A stretch of DNA of 64,000 bases from Kapaibacterium sp044224925 (GTDB taxonomy: Bacteria; Bacteroidota; Ignavibacteria; Kapaibacteriales; Kapaibacteriaceae). Below are positions 1 through 9,443 of this stretch, one piece after another (position 1 is the first letter of the stretch; every line of letters starts with the position of its first letter). The position numbers and the translations under genes are program-made. The notes beneath the pieces are model-generated. The model was not told the origin of the DNA. It saw only the letters and a list, made by a program, of their open reading frames with translations, and ran no database searches. The stretch spans positions 248,001 to 312,000 of the forward strand of contig JBGAJM010000002.1 of assembly GCA_044224925.1 (NCBI GenBank). Reading direction: 5' to 3'.

Positions 1-1
1 G

Positions 2-190
2 TACTATCTGCCAACGCTCAAGGAGTTCGTTCGTATCGTTCCAAAGCTTGTGGCCATGCTGGAAACGGGAGGTCGACCCAGTACGGCAAAACGGGAGAAG
101 CTCATGGCAGAGATCGATGCCATGAGCTCCAACGTGTTCATGATCAAGCAATGGACGCGTACAACTGCGTCAACGATCGCTATCGACTAA
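2..190 (+). CDS. C-terminal fragment of an unidentified protein
   Basis: An open frame enters from the left edge and ends at the TAA at 188-190, giving the last 62 residues of a protein whose start lies outside the window. The fragment is charged and looks helical (for example KREKLMAEIDAM), with no motif I recognise and no T9SS-type C-terminus. Its stop overlaps the tail of the convergent DUF1501 gene by 11 bases, a tight tail-to-tail arrangement. Coding status rests on the uninterrupted frame and codon use like the neighbours; the function is unknown. Confidence 0.55.
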   Translation, partial: YYLPTLKEFVRIVPKLVAMLETGGRPSTAKREKLMAEIDAMSSNVFMIKQWTRTTASTIAID

Positions 191-1751
191 CGACCACCGT
201 CTGTGTGCGCTGTACACCGCCGGCACGAAGCTGCACCGTGTACGAACCGCTTGGCAGACCGCTTGCCGAGAAGCGAGCTTGATGATCTCCGGGTGCAAGC
301 TCCTCATCCACGAGCGTGGTCACGAGGAAGCCGAGTTGATCGAAGACCTGCATCTTCACGCGACTCGCCGCCCGAACAGTGAACGGGATCGTGGCCACAT
401 CGCGTACCGGATTCGGATGGGCGATGCCCAAGGAATACGCTGCGTCGGCACTCAACTCTTGTACGCCCGTTGGTTTGGTCTTGATGATGGGCACTGTTGT
501 GAAGTCCTTGAAGAGCACGTCTCGCAGCACAGCCGGATCGGCATCGAACCATTGTTCGAGCACCGATGCATAGATCTGTCGAAAATCGTACTGCATCTTC
601 AGGTTGCCATTATCAAGATCCGTCAAGCTCGGATTTACACCAAGCACTCCGTTGATCACCGGCGTTCCAACGAAGAACATCGGTGCGGCAGTACCGTGGT
701 CGGTTCCGTCGGAGAGATTCGATTGAACACGTCGACCGAATTCGCTGAACGTCATCGTCACCACACGATCATCGACGTTGAGTTCCTCGAGATCTGTCTG
801 GAACGCTGTGAGCGCCTCGGATACGCGCTGGAGCAACGTTGCGTGGTTTCCTGTTGTGGGATCGGTGCTCACCACTTGCGCGCTATGCGTATCGAAACCT
901 CCGAGTTGCACAACGTAGACCTTGGTCTTGAGTCCACCTGCGATCAGTCGCGCAACGATCTGCAATTGTGCAGCGAGGGTGTTACCCGTTGGATACGTGG
1001 CGAAGTTCTTGGCCTTGTCGGCCGCCGTCTTGATCACTTGCGAGTATTGCAACGATTGCGACTGCACCTCGCGCACGTACTGCACATTCAACTTGGCGTA
1101 TCGCTCCGAGGGGAGATCTGTATCTCCAAGCACCGTGCCGTTCACAAGGTTGTAGAACGTGGTCGGGTCCTGCAACGCAACGCCCATTGATGTGTTGTGG
1201 GAGTTCGTGAGAGCAAGAGCGACCACCGGTGCGATCTGAATGGCAATGGGATCGGGCATCGTTGCGTTCGGATATCCGGTCGGATAGTCCGGCCATGACT
1301 TCTCAAGGAACCTTCCAAGCCATCCGGTACTGTTGACGACGTTCGAGTCCGTTCCGGTCATCCATATATCCGTGGAACGGAAGTGCGACAAGTTCGGATT
1401 GGGGTACGTCACACCTTGGACAACACGCACCTTTCCGTCCTTGAACATCGAGTGCATGCCCGGCATGATCGGATGCAGACCCGTAGCATCTGTGAGTTTC
1501 AGTGCCTTCGCTTCAGGAATGGCGATGTTCGCTCGCACACTCATGTAGTCCGAGTAGGCATCAAGCGGCAGCACGGTGTTGATACCGTCGTTCCCGCCCG
1601 CCAATTGGACAAGCACGAGCACACGGTCGGACTCGGTACCGAAGAGCTGTTGCAATGTTGGGTCGGTATAGGCCTTCACCGGCATCCCGTTGATGACGAG
1701 AGGCAGTGCAAGAGCGCCGGACGAGCGAAGGAGGAAGTCTCTGCGTTTCAT
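180..1751 (-). CDS. DUF1501 family secreted protein with T9SS sorting domain
   Basis: Predicted 523-residue exported protein. The N-terminus carries a Tat-like motif (RRDFLLR, residues 3-9) followed by a hydrophobic stretch, as is common in DUF1501 proteins, which resemble the alkaline phosphatase/sulfatase fold. The body contains VLVQLAGGNDGINTV and GGFDTHSAQ, typical of the family. The last ~80 residues, starting around HPNPV, form a Por/T9SS C-terminal sorting domain ending in TVVVSR, so surface delivery is likely. It lies 15 bases downstream of the DUF1800 gene on the same strand; DUF1800/DUF1501 pairs are a known recurring operon of unknown biochemical role. Confidence 0.92.
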   Translation of the reverse strand: MKRRDFLLRSSGALALPLVINGMPVKAYTDPTLQQLFGTESDRVLVLVQLAGGNDGINTVLPLDAYSDYMSVRANIAIPEAKALKLTDATGLHPIMPGMHSMFKDGKVRVVQGVTYPNPNLSHFRSTDIWMTGTDSNVVNSTGWLGRFLEKSWPDYPTGYPNATMPDPIAIQIAPVVALALTNSHNTSMGVALQDPTTFYNLVNGTVLGDTDLPSERYAKLNVQYVREVQSQSLQYSQVIKTAADKAKNFATYPTGNTLAAQLQIVARLIAGGLKTKVYVVQLGGFDTHSAQVVSTDPTTGNHATLLQRVSEALTAFQTDLEELNVDDRVVTMTFSEFGRRVQSNLSDGTDHGTAAPMFFVGTPVINGVLGVNPSLTDLDNGNLKMQYDFRQIYASVLEQWFDADPAVLRDVLFKDFTTVPIIKTKPTGVQELSADAAYSLGIAHPNPVRDVATIPFTVRAASRVKMQVFDQLGFLVTTLVDEELAPGDHQARFSASGLPSGSYTVQLRAGGVQRTQTVVVSR

Positions 1752-1766
1752 TGAGTTGCCTTTCGA

Positions 1767-3317
1767 TCACACGAGTTGGTATTCAGCCATGCGGAAGAAG
1801 AACTTGAAGAAGCTGTCGAGCCTCAGTTTCACCAGTGCGCTCACGGTCTTGTCTGTTGGAGTGGCCATGTACGTCGTCCACAGCGCAGTCCAATCATAGT
1901 CCTTGCCACCCGGCACAAGCACGTCTTCGATCAGACTCAGTCGCTTCTCCGCCGTCAGGTCTACCGTGAGGAATCGGTCGATACATTCATCCACCAGTGC
2001 ATGTGCATCCGATGGGGTCTTGAATTGCTTCACGAGTTCGACGGTATTGATCGCCCCCTGCCTGCCACGCTGCCCCAACACCAACGAATCTGTTGCACCG
2101 TTGCGGAGTGGAAGCGTCACAGTGGTCAACCATAGCTTATAGTAGTCGGGCGTCTGATAGTAGGCTTCCCAACCGGCCACATTCGGTGGTTCCCCAATAT
2201 CCATCTGCAAGGCCATCATGTAGTCGGTGATCGACTTGAAGAACGTTGCACGTGTTGGCAGGTCTGCAGGGATCGCAAACGTGTTCACAGAGCGAAGCAG
2301 ACCGATGAGGAAGTCGGCTGGACTCTTCAACACGGCCCCATGCACGTCGGCACTGTAGAAGTGTTCGGATGCGAGCAGAGTGCGAAGTACCGGACCGATC
2401 ATCCAGTTGTTGGAACGGAGCATGGCGGCAAGGGGCACGATCACGCTTGTCTCCACATCCGGTGTGATGTCGCTGTTCACAAAGAACCGATAGAGCTTTC
2501 GAACGACGAAGAGCGACGTGGCATTCTGCGCAAAGATCATGTCGAGTAGTTCGTTCAGCTCGGTCAGCCCCGCACTCGCATCGGTGCGACCTTTGATGAC
2601 AACGTTGCCATAGTTGGCAGAGAACTGCTTGTCGGTCTTGTCGTGACGACGAATGTCGAACGTGACCTTTCCTGTCTGCCGATTGTCCACCCAGCCGGTC
2701 AAGATCTTCGCAGCTGCACGTACATCGTCTTCTGTGTAGGTGGTGTAGTTGCCCTTGGCGATCTCGGGTCCCTTGCCGATCGTGAAGAGCTCTTGTAGTT
2801 CGCGTGCATAGTTCTCGTTGGCATTGCCCACCGTGTTCGTGTTGCCATTCAAGTATCGCAGCATGGCAGGTTCAATGGTCACCTGTCTGGCCATGTCCTT
2901 GAAGCTCTTCTGCCCATTCATGCGCAGATAGTTCAAGAGGCCATACGAGTACTGCGGCTGCTGCACTACTGTGAATTCGGTTGCGAAATGATTCATCCAG
3001 AACAGCGTGAGCTTTTCGCGGATCGAGATGCCGTCCAGCAACAGTTGCTCGGCCCACCAGGCCTTCGTCCACTGATTGTACTGTCCGGTATTGATCGCCT
3101 GGTCCAGCGTTCCCGTCACATAGGTTGTTCCGGTGGTGGGATTCACGGGAGGTGGCGGGGCGGCACGCTCAGCAAAGAGCGTGTCGAGCGTCTTCGTCAG
3201 TCCATTCTGCACGACCCCATCGATCTGAGTCGGCATGGCCCCAAAGCACGTGCGTCGGATGAGATGCCATGCCTCTCTTCGAGTCCATGGTCCTGAATAC
3301 GGATCGATCGCTGCCAT
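1767..3317 (-). CDS. DUF1800 domain-containing protein
   Basis: 516 residues matching the DUF1800 family: the start TRREAWHLIRRTCFGA is the usual opening, and NYARELQELFTIG and FWMNHFATEF are conserved family blocks. No clear signal peptide is seen. The ATG at 3317 is preceded by a GAGAGGG ribosome-binding site. It is the first gene of a two-gene operon with the DUF1501 protein (gap 15 bases). Partners of this type are thought to act together in the cell envelope, but no enzymatic activity is established, so function is left open. Confidence 0.92.
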   Translation of the reverse strand: MAAIDPYSGPWTRREAWHLIRRTCFGAMPTQIDGVVQNGLTKTLDTLFAERAAPPPPVNPTTGTTYVTGTLDQAINTGQYNQWTKAWWAEQLLLDGISIREKLTLFWMNHFATEFTVVQQPQYSYGLLNYLRMNGQKSFKDMARQVTIEPAMLRYLNGNTNTVGNANENYARELQELFTIGKGPEIAKGNYTTYTEDDVRAAAKILTGWVDNRQTGKVTFDIRRHDKTDKQFSANYGNVVIKGRTDASAGLTELNELLDMIFAQNATSLFVVRKLYRFFVNSDITPDVETSVIVPLAAMLRSNNWMIGPVLRTLLASEHFYSADVHGAVLKSPADFLIGLLRSVNTFAIPADLPTRATFFKSITDYMMALQMDIGEPPNVAGWEAYYQTPDYYKLWLTTVTLPLRNGATDSLVLGQRGRQGAINTVELVKQFKTPSDAHALVDECIDRFLTVDLTAEKRLSLIEDVLVPGGKDYDWTALWTTYMATPTDKTVSALVKLRLDSFFKFFFRMAEYQLV

Positions 3318-3449
3318 ACGCTACCCTCTCTACAACATGTTCTGCGAGAACAACCCTCTTGCGGCGGCCTTAGGATGAAGTCCATCGGACCAAGTTTAAC
3401 CACGTGCCCAAAATACACCTGTTCATCGTTCCGTTACAGGCCCGCATCT

Positions 3450-5120
3450 ATGGACTATTTTCGCAGGATGCATCGACCTTCGTTCCCCGACCTGCGTCTT
3501 CAACTCGGCATCTTCCTTGCCGCCCTCCTTCTGTTCGTTCCCTTTTTGGGATCGGTGCACCTCTTCGATTGGGACGAGGTGAACTTTGCCGAGAATGCAC
3601 GCGAGATGATCGTTTCGGGCGACTATCTGCATATGCAGATCGACTTCGAGCCGTTCTATGAGAAGCCACCTCTGTTCATCTGGATGCAGGTGGTGAGCAT
3701 GAAGATGTTCGGGATCAATGAATTCGCCGCGCGCCTCCCCAATGCCATCATCGGTGCGATCACCCTGCTTGTGGTGTTCTCCGCCGGGAAACGCTATCAT
3801 GGCAGACGGTTCGGTCTGTTGTGGACGGTGGTCTATGCCGGCACACTCCTCCCGCATTTCTATGCGCGATCCGGCATCATCGATCCGCTGTTCAATCTCT
3901 TCATCTTTCTCAGTGTTCTTGCCATGCTCCGATCCTTGCAGGGCGAGCGCTCGGCCATGGTGTGGAGCGGGTTCTGGAGCGGCTGTGCCGTGATGACGAA
4001 AGGACCGGTGGGTGCGGCCCTCGTCGTTCTCACCACCACCATCGCATGGGCATTGCTTCGCAAGCGCATGCGTCTGCCGTGGAGAGAGCTGCTCGTGCTT
4101 GGTGCGCTGACGTGTGCCGTCACGGCGCTATGGTATGGCGTCGACTATCTTCAGAACGGACCGCAGTTCATCATCGAGAACGTGAAGTATCAGATCCGAT
4201 TGCTCACCACCGGCGATGCCGGTCATGAGCAACCATGGTACTACCATCCGCTCGTCGTCATGATCGGATGCTACCCTGCCTCCCTGCTCATGCTTCGCGG
4301 CCTCACATCAGATCCGATGGAGTCATCCGAACAGCGCGAACTCCGCATCTGGATGATCGTGCTCATGTGCGTAGTGCTCGTGGTGTTCTCGATCGTCAAG
4401 ACCAAGATCGTGCACTACTCGTCGATGACCTATTTGCCACTGACGTTCTTGGCTTCTGTGATGCTCGATCGGTGGTTGGGTGGAAGGGTGGCATGGCCAC
4501 GATGGATCACTCTTGGACTTGGCGTGCTGTGCATACTGATCACGTCCGTCCTTGCCGCCATTCCCCTTGCAGGGATGAACGTACAAGCCCTTCTTGCGTT
4601 ACCGACGTTTCGCGATGAGTTCATTCGCTCTGCCGTGCAGCAGCCGGTACCGTGGACGTGGATCGATGTGCTGATCCCTTGTGTGTTGCCCATCGGTTTG
4701 ATCGCATCGATGATCCTCCGACGGTATCACCGCACCACGGCGTCGATCGCCACATTGTTCGGTTCTGTTGCTGTGATGATCTGGTGTTTCTTGCCGGTGG
4801 TCGCGCCCAAGATCGAACGCTACACGCAAGGTGCGGCGATCGATCACTACACATCACTCATTGGGAAGGATGTGTATGTGGCACCGTTGACGATGAAGAG
4901 CTATGCTCATCTGTTCTACACACAACGACCGTATGCACTCAGCGCTGCTGCACACGGCATCCCGCATCAAGAGTGGGAGCCATGGCTTTTGCACGGTCCG
5001 GTGGACAAGCCCACGACATTCGTCTGCAAGGTCAACGACGCCGTGCGATGGCGCACGGAGCCTACGTTGCGTGTGATCTCTGAACGTGGTGGGTTCGTTG
5101 TCTTCGAGCGAATTCGGTAG
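3450..5120 (+). CDS. ArnT/PMT-like glycosyltransferase family 39 membrane protein
   Basis: About 556 residues with many membrane segments. After a short basic N-terminus comes a long hydrophobic helix, then the loop LFDWDEVNFAENAREM with the acidic residues that in GT-C family glycosyltransferases bind metal and the polyprenyl-phosphate sugar donor, followed by YEKPPLFIWMQ, a hallmark of the ArnT/PMT_2 family. It probably transfers a sugar from a lipid carrier to an envelope acceptor on the periplasmic face; the acceptor is unknown. The frame stays open upstream to 3375; I prefer the ATG at 3450 (or 3468) because residues before it are not hydrophobic or conserved-looking. Divergent from the DUF1800 operon. 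Confidence 0.85.
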   Translation: MDYFRRMHRPSFPDLRLQLGIFLAALLLFVPFLGSVHLFDWDEVNFAENAREMIVSGDYLHMQIDFEPFYEKPPLFIWMQVVSMKMFGINEFAARLPNAIIGAITLLVVFSAGKRYHGRRFGLLWTVVYAGTLLPHFYARSGIIDPLFNLFIFLSVLAMLRSLQGERSAMVWSGFWSGCAVMTKGPVGAALVVLTTTIAWALLRKRMRLPWRELLVLGALTCAVTALWYGVDYLQNGPQFIIENVKYQIRLLTTGDAGHEQPWYYHPLVVMIGCYPASLLMLRGLTSDPMESSEQRELRIWMIVLMCVVLVVFSIVKTKIVHYSSMTYLPLTFLASVMLDRWLGGRVAWPRWITLGLGVLCILITSVLAAIPLAGMNVQALLALPTFRDEFIRSAVQQPVPWTWIDVLIPCVLPIGLIASMILRRYHRTTASIATLFGSVAVMIWCFLPVVAPKIERYTQGAAIDHYTSLIGKDVYVAPLTMKSYAHLFYTQRPYALSAAAHGIPHQEWEPWLLHGPVDKPTTFVCKVNDAVRWRTEPTLRVISERGGFVVFERIR

Positions 5121-5121
5121 A

Positions 5122-5817
5122 CTACTTCTTGACCTCGGCCATGCCATAGCCCTTGAGCTCGAGAAGGGCATTGTCGGCATTCGACGTGGCGATGTTCACA
5201 TCCACGTTGAAGACACCGGCCTTGGTCGGTATGTAGCGCACGCGCACTTCGAGCGACTCTTTGGACTTGATGGTGGCGGGGATCGGCGTGACCACCTGGA
5301 GGCCTTCCGAGCCGGTGACCGATGTGATGGTCAGCACGTCGCTGCTCATGTTCGTAATGGAGACAACGCCGTCCGTTTCAAGACCGACAGTGGCCTTGTT
5401 GAATCCGATGTAGGACGACGACAATTGCACGGCTCGCTGGATGTCGGCCACGAGTGCCACGGATCGTGTGGACTTCTGCGGATCGGACGAGACGATGGTG
5501 AGATACTTGGTGAACGGACCGTTCATCGTTGGAAGGTTGATCGACACCGTCACTTCCGTTTGCACGCCTGGGGGTAGGATGTTCTGCTTGAGTGGAGCGC
5601 TTGTGCAGCCACACGACGGACGGACCTCTTTCACGTCGAGCGTGTCCGTCCCGATGTTCTTGAGCACCAGCGTGCCTGTGATCTTGGACGACTCGGAAAG
5701 GCCGCCCTTTGGAACAATGACGCCAAAGTTCAGCGTGTCTTGAACTTGAAGCTGTGCCTGAGCCGCAACACTCACGGTGGCAACAGCAAGCAGGATGATA
5801 CGCAGGAGAATCTTCAT
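5122..5817 (-). CDS. DUF1573 domain secreted protein
   Basis: 231 residues from the ATG at 5817, which begins a clear signal peptide (MKILLRIILLAVATVSVAA). The mature part has two Ig-like repeats; the first contains the DUF1573 signature PSCGCTSAP, the second ends in a beta-rich segment (VRYIPTKAGVF). Such proteins are common in Bacteroidota and are periplasmic or surface-located with no fixed function. The frame extends further upstream, but that part overlaps the divergent methyltransferase gene and lacks a signal sequence. It converges with the glycosyltransferase gene with one base between stops. Confidence 0.85.
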   Translation of the reverse strand: MKILLRIILLAVATVSVAAQAQLQVQDTLNFGVIVPKGGLSESSKITGTLVLKNIGTDTLDVKEVRPSCGCTSAPLKQNILPPGVQTEVTVSINLPTMNGPFTKYLTIVSSDPQKSTRSVALVADIQRAVQLSSSYIGFNKATVGLETDGVVSITNMSSDVLTITSVTGSEGLQVVTPIPATIKSKESLEVRVRYIPTKAGVFNVDVNIATSNADNALLELKGYGMAEVKK

Positions 5818-5851
5818 ACCACAAATTATGTGAATTGTAAGTTCGCTGGAC

Positions 5852-6682
5852 ATGATCTGCCCCGTTTGCTCATCCGACACCCTTGTTGCGAACCACATCG
5901 GAACCACTCCGGTGTTGCGTTGTGGAACGTGCAGCGTGGTCGTCATCGAGCCGTCGGCACGACGAATCAATGCCGACGCGTATTATAGCGAAGAATACAC
6001 CCTCACGCAGACCTCTCGAACGTCCACCGAGCGCCATCGGTTGTTTCGATTTCCGGAGTACTACCGTCTCCTGCACGAGATCGGTTCGCTACGGCCGGCA
6101 CCGGGAACGTGGCTTGATGTGGGTTGCGACCATGGCTTCTTCCTTGATGAGGTTCGTCGTGCGGGCTACACGGTCGAGGGTGTGGAGCTGGCTTCGAAGG
6201 CCAGAGCCTACGGTCAACAGATCGGACTCACCATCCACGCTTCGGTCGAAGAAGTATCGAACACGTTCGATGTGATCACCATGTGGCATGTCTTGGAACA
6301 CATCACCGAGCCTCGTGCCATGATCGAGGATCTTGTCAGACGACTACGTCCAGGCGGGATCCTGACTGTCCGCGTGCCCGATGCAGGATCGTTCTGGAGT
6401 CGACTGCTCGGACATCGCTGGATCTGGTTCCAGCCGAGCGTCCATCCGATCCACTTCACCCAGAAGAGTATCCGTATCCTGTTGGAACAGGCCGGTCTCG
6501 ACGTGCTTACCGTTCGATCGCAACATCCGAACTCGCTGCTGACCCGTAAGACCTATCACGTGGCCAATGCCGTGTTCGCACGAACGATGCACCTGCCCCG
6601 TCCTTCTCTGCGAGATCACGTGGCACGCATGTATCAGGACATCACCGGCGTAGAGATCATGGCCATCGCTCGAACAAAATGA
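5852..6682 (+). CDS. SAM-dependent methyltransferase with N-terminal zinc ribbon
   Basis: 276 residues. Cysteines at 3, 6, 24 and 27 (CPVC and CGTC) form a zinc-ribbon-like start. The central part is a class I methyltransferase (Methyltransf_23 type): the SAM-binding loop WLDVGCDHGFFL lies near residue 88, and ITMWHVLEHI is the usual motif after strand 4. Proteins with this layout often modify sugars, lipids or polyketides. Its stop overlaps the start of the transglycosylase gene (ATGA at 6679-6682), indicating translational coupling. Substrate unknown. Confidence 0.87.
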   Translation: MICPVCSSDTLVANHIGTTPVLRCGTCSVVVIEPSARRINADAYYSEEYTLTQTSRTSTERHRLFRFPEYYRLLHEIGSLRPAPGTWLDVGCDHGFFLDEVRRAGYTVEGVELASKARAYGQQIGLTIHASVEEVSNTFDVITMWHVLEHITEPRAMIEDLVRRLRPGGILTVRVPDAGSFWSRLLGHRWIWFQPSVHPIHFTQKSIRILLEQAGLDVLTVRSQHPNSLLTRKTYHVANAVFARTMHLPRPSLRDHVARMYQDITGVEIMAIARTK

Positions 6683-7608
6683 AGATCTGGCTCACCATAG
6701 CAGCAGGTTGCCTGATGACCATTGCCGCCATCGGCGTGGTCATGCACGTGCCGCAAGACGATATCAAGCCTGCTCCGCGAACCAGTGTGATCGATACAAC
6801 GGCCACCACGTCGATGCAACGTGCGGCTGCCATTGCCGTGAGCAAGGGCGTTGACACGATGTTCATCCGTCGCATCCTTTCCATTCCGCAAACGGGCTTC
6901 GATTCGCAGTGCGTGCGCATCAATGTGACCAACTATGCCAAGAAGACGGATTATTCGTTGAACGTCAACGAGATGTCGGTCAAGAGCGTGCGCGCCTTTA
7001 TCGCCGACCACGATTCCCTGCTGCTGGCCTGTGAGGAACGCTATAACGTCCCGAAGGAGGTCATCGCCTCCATCCTGTGGATCGAGACGAAGTTCGGTCG
7101 CGTCCTCGGTAAGCACCACTTGCCCAGCGTCTATCTCAGTGTCATGCTCAGCGCCGAACCGGAATTCATCGAGAAGAATCTCGAGGCCGTGCGTCCAGGG
7201 GCCGATGTCGACTCGGGGCGTATCGATAGTGTACGTCGCCTCATCGCCACACGTGCGCATCGCAAGGTGAATTGGGCCGCCGAGCAGCTCAAAGCACTCG
7301 ACAAGATCGATCGCAACGGAACATTGGATGTGGCCGCACTCTACGGCTCGTGGGCCGGAGCCTTCGGGATGACGCAGTTCATCCCGTCGTCCTATCTGCA
7401 ATGGGCCGCGGACGGAGATGGGGATGGGTCGATCGACCTCTACACCTTGAGCGATGCCGTGTACAGTGTTGCGAACTATCTGCGCACGAATGGATGGGGA
7501 CCATCGCCCGAGCAGCAACGGAAGGCCGTCTACCACTACAACAACAGCAACGACTACGTCGACGCTGTTCTCAAACTCGCAGATCGGGCCGAGCTACCGG
7601 GACGTTAG
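6679..7608 (+). CDS. MltB-like lytic murein transglycosylase
   Basis: 309 residues. An N-terminal membrane anchor or signal (residues ~1-22) is followed by an SLT_2/MltB-type domain: ASILWIETKFGR contains the presumed catalytic Glu, YGSWAGAFGMTQFIPSSY is the conserved peptidoglycan-binding block, and DGDGSIDLYTLSDAVYSVA with NYLRTNGWG matches MltB. It should cleave glycan strands in the periplasm, forming 1,6-anhydromuramic ends. It starts at the ATG overlapping the stop of the methyltransferase gene, so the two are probably co-translated. Confidence 0.9.
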   Translation: MKIWLTIAAGCLMTIAAIGVVMHVPQDDIKPAPRTSVIDTTATTSMQRAAAIAVSKGVDTMFIRRILSIPQTGFDSQCVRINVTNYAKKTDYSLNVNEMSVKSVRAFIADHDSLLLACEERYNVPKEVIASILWIETKFGRVLGKHHLPSVYLSVMLSAEPEFIEKNLEAVRPGADVDSGRIDSVRRLIATRAHRKVNWAAEQLKALDKIDRNGTLDVAALYGSWAGAFGMTQFIPSSYLQWAADGDGDGSIDLYTLSDAVYSVANYLRTNGWGPSPEQQRKAVYHYNNSNDYVDAVLKLADRAELPGR

Positions 7609-9395
7609 GACGCGAGTGATTCCGCTTCGGCGAGCAAGCGCTCGATAGCATTGAGACCGATGTTCCAGAACGACGGATCGTTGATATCGATGCCCAGCGG
7701 AGCGAGCAATTCTTCGGGACGCTTCGAACCACCCGACGAAAGCAATGCGATGTACTTCTCCGGGAAGTCAGCTCCGTCTTGCAAGTAGATCTCGTACAGT
7801 GCCAGTACCAGCAACTCACCAAATGCATACGCATACACATATCCCGGTGTATGCATGAAGTGTGAGATGTACGACCACCAGTAGCGATATCCTTCGGTGA
7901 AGGTCACCGAGCCACGGAAGGCGACAGCCTGCGTCTCCATCCAGATCTCGTTCAAATGCTCGACACTCAGTTCGCCACGCGTGCGACGTGCCGTGTGCAT
8001 GGCGTCTTCGAAACGGTTGAGCGATACTTGACGGAAGACCGTCGACGTGATGTCGTCGATCTTCTCCATGATCAAGCTCAGTCGCTCTTCCTTTGTGGTG
8101 GTCTTCTCGAGCAACGAACGGAACACGAGCATTTCACCAAAGACCGATGCCGTCTCGGCGATCGTCAATGGCGTGTCGGCGCCGAGCATGCCATGCGGAC
8201 GGGACAGATACTGATGGATGCCGTGACCGAGTTCGTGAGCCACGACCTGAACATCTCGGTTCGTTCCGAGATAGTTCAGGAACACATAGGGGTGAGCAGA
8301 TGGCACCGTTCCGGCACTGTACGCTCCGCCATTCTTGCCCGGCAGTACGGGTGCATGGATCCATGGTCGTTCGAAGAACATCGAGGCGATCTCTCCTGCC
8401 TTCGGGTGGAACGCCGTGTAGGCATTCACCACGATCCCTTTCGCCTCGTCCCACGAGACGAACGACGGCACCTTCGATACAGGAGCGTACCGATCGTAGT
8501 CGTACATCACGTCAACACCCAAGAGCTTCTTCTTCAGCTTGTAGTAGCGTTCGACCAGGTCGAATCGACCGACCACGCTATCGATCAACGTCTGCACGGT
8601 TGCATCACCGACCTCATTCGCAAGATTCCTTGACGAGATCCACGACGGATACTTCCGAAGTGTATCGTTCATCAAACAGTCTGCCATCACGGTGTTGTAG
8701 ATGAAGGCCTGCGTCTTCGCACCGGTCTTCAATCCCGCACTGAAGACCTCAGCTGCTTCCTTGCGGATGTTGCGATCGCCATCGTGCAACAACTTGAGAA
8801 TGGCCGCCTCGGTATACTCCGTGCCACGCAGCGTGAACACCTGTGCGTTCTGCAATTCGTCGTGCAACCGCACCCATGCGAATCGAGATGTAAGCGAACG
8901 CTCACTCAAAACCTGTTCGATCTCTTCGGAGAGAATGTGTGGTTTGTAATCCGCTGTCGATTCGATCCAATGCTTGTACCGTGCGAGCAGTGGTGAGGCG
9001 GCAAGGGCGGCAAGGCGATCATCGGGAAGTGAGCACATCTCCACCGATACCCACACCAACCAATGCCATGCACGTGAACTCGTTTCGCGAATGAGCTGCA
9101 GAAGCGCACCATTCGTGGGTTCTTCCGTGTTCGTCGACCATTGGAGATGAGCGAACGAGCCCATTTTGTCGAGGATCTCGAGTAGGGTCTCGTATTCCGC
9201 CATCATCACGGCGAACTGCTCTTCGTTCGTCGAGGCCAGCGTTCCTTTCCATTTGGTGCGGAACGCATTCGTCCGATCGACGATGGTATCAAGATCGTGT
9301 TGAAGCTCTGTGGCAGGTGCCGCAGGGTAAAGGTCTGAAAGGTCCCAGATGACGTTTTCAGCACCTGTTTGACGTGTTTCGGATGTCGTTGACAT
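7605..9395 (-). CDS. pepF: M3 family oligoendopeptidase (PepF-like)
   Basis: 596 residues from the ATG at 9395. The zinc-binding motif HELGH (about residue 385, in VVAHELGHGIHQ) and the family blocks YAYAFGELLVLALYEIY and FLNYLGTNRDVQVV identify an M3 metallopeptidase of the PepF/oligoendopeptidase group, a cytoplasmic enzyme degrading short peptides. No signal peptide. The longer open frame to 9485 adds residues overlapping the divergent channel gene, so the internal ATG is preferred. The last bases overlap the end of the transglycosylase gene by four. Confidence 0.93.
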   Translation of the reverse strand: MSTTSETRQTGAENVIWDLSDLYPAAPATELQHDLDTIVDRTNAFRTKWKGTLASTNEEQFAVMMAEYETLLEILDKMGSFAHLQWSTNTEEPTNGALLQLIRETSSRAWHWLVWVSVEMCSLPDDRLAALAASPLLARYKHWIESTADYKPHILSEEIEQVLSERSLTSRFAWVRLHDELQNAQVFTLRGTEYTEAAILKLLHDGDRNIRKEAAEVFSAGLKTGAKTQAFIYNTVMADCLMNDTLRKYPSWISSRNLANEVGDATVQTLIDSVVGRFDLVERYYKLKKKLLGVDVMYDYDRYAPVSKVPSFVSWDEAKGIVVNAYTAFHPKAGEIASMFFERPWIHAPVLPGKNGGAYSAGTVPSAHPYVFLNYLGTNRDVQVVAHELGHGIHQYLSRPHGMLGADTPLTIAETASVFGEMLVFRSLLEKTTTKEERLSLIMEKIDDITSTVFRQVSLNRFEDAMHTARRTRGELSVEHLNEIWMETQAVAFRGSVTFTEGYRYWWSYISHFMHTPGYVYAYAFGELLVLALYEIYLQDGADFPEKYIALLSSGGSKRPEELLAPLGIDINDPSFWNIGLNAIERLLAEAESLAS

Positions 9396-9443
9396 GTCTG
9401 TAGCTCGTAGCTCGTAAATTGCCGCATACAACACGGAAGTGGT

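Noticed and set aside
9400..9414. Direct repeats GTAGCTC before pepF, and AGTGACA copies near 48.79 kb
   Set aside because: Only two or three 7-base copies each. They look like simple-sequence slippage; no gene or regulatory role can be supported.
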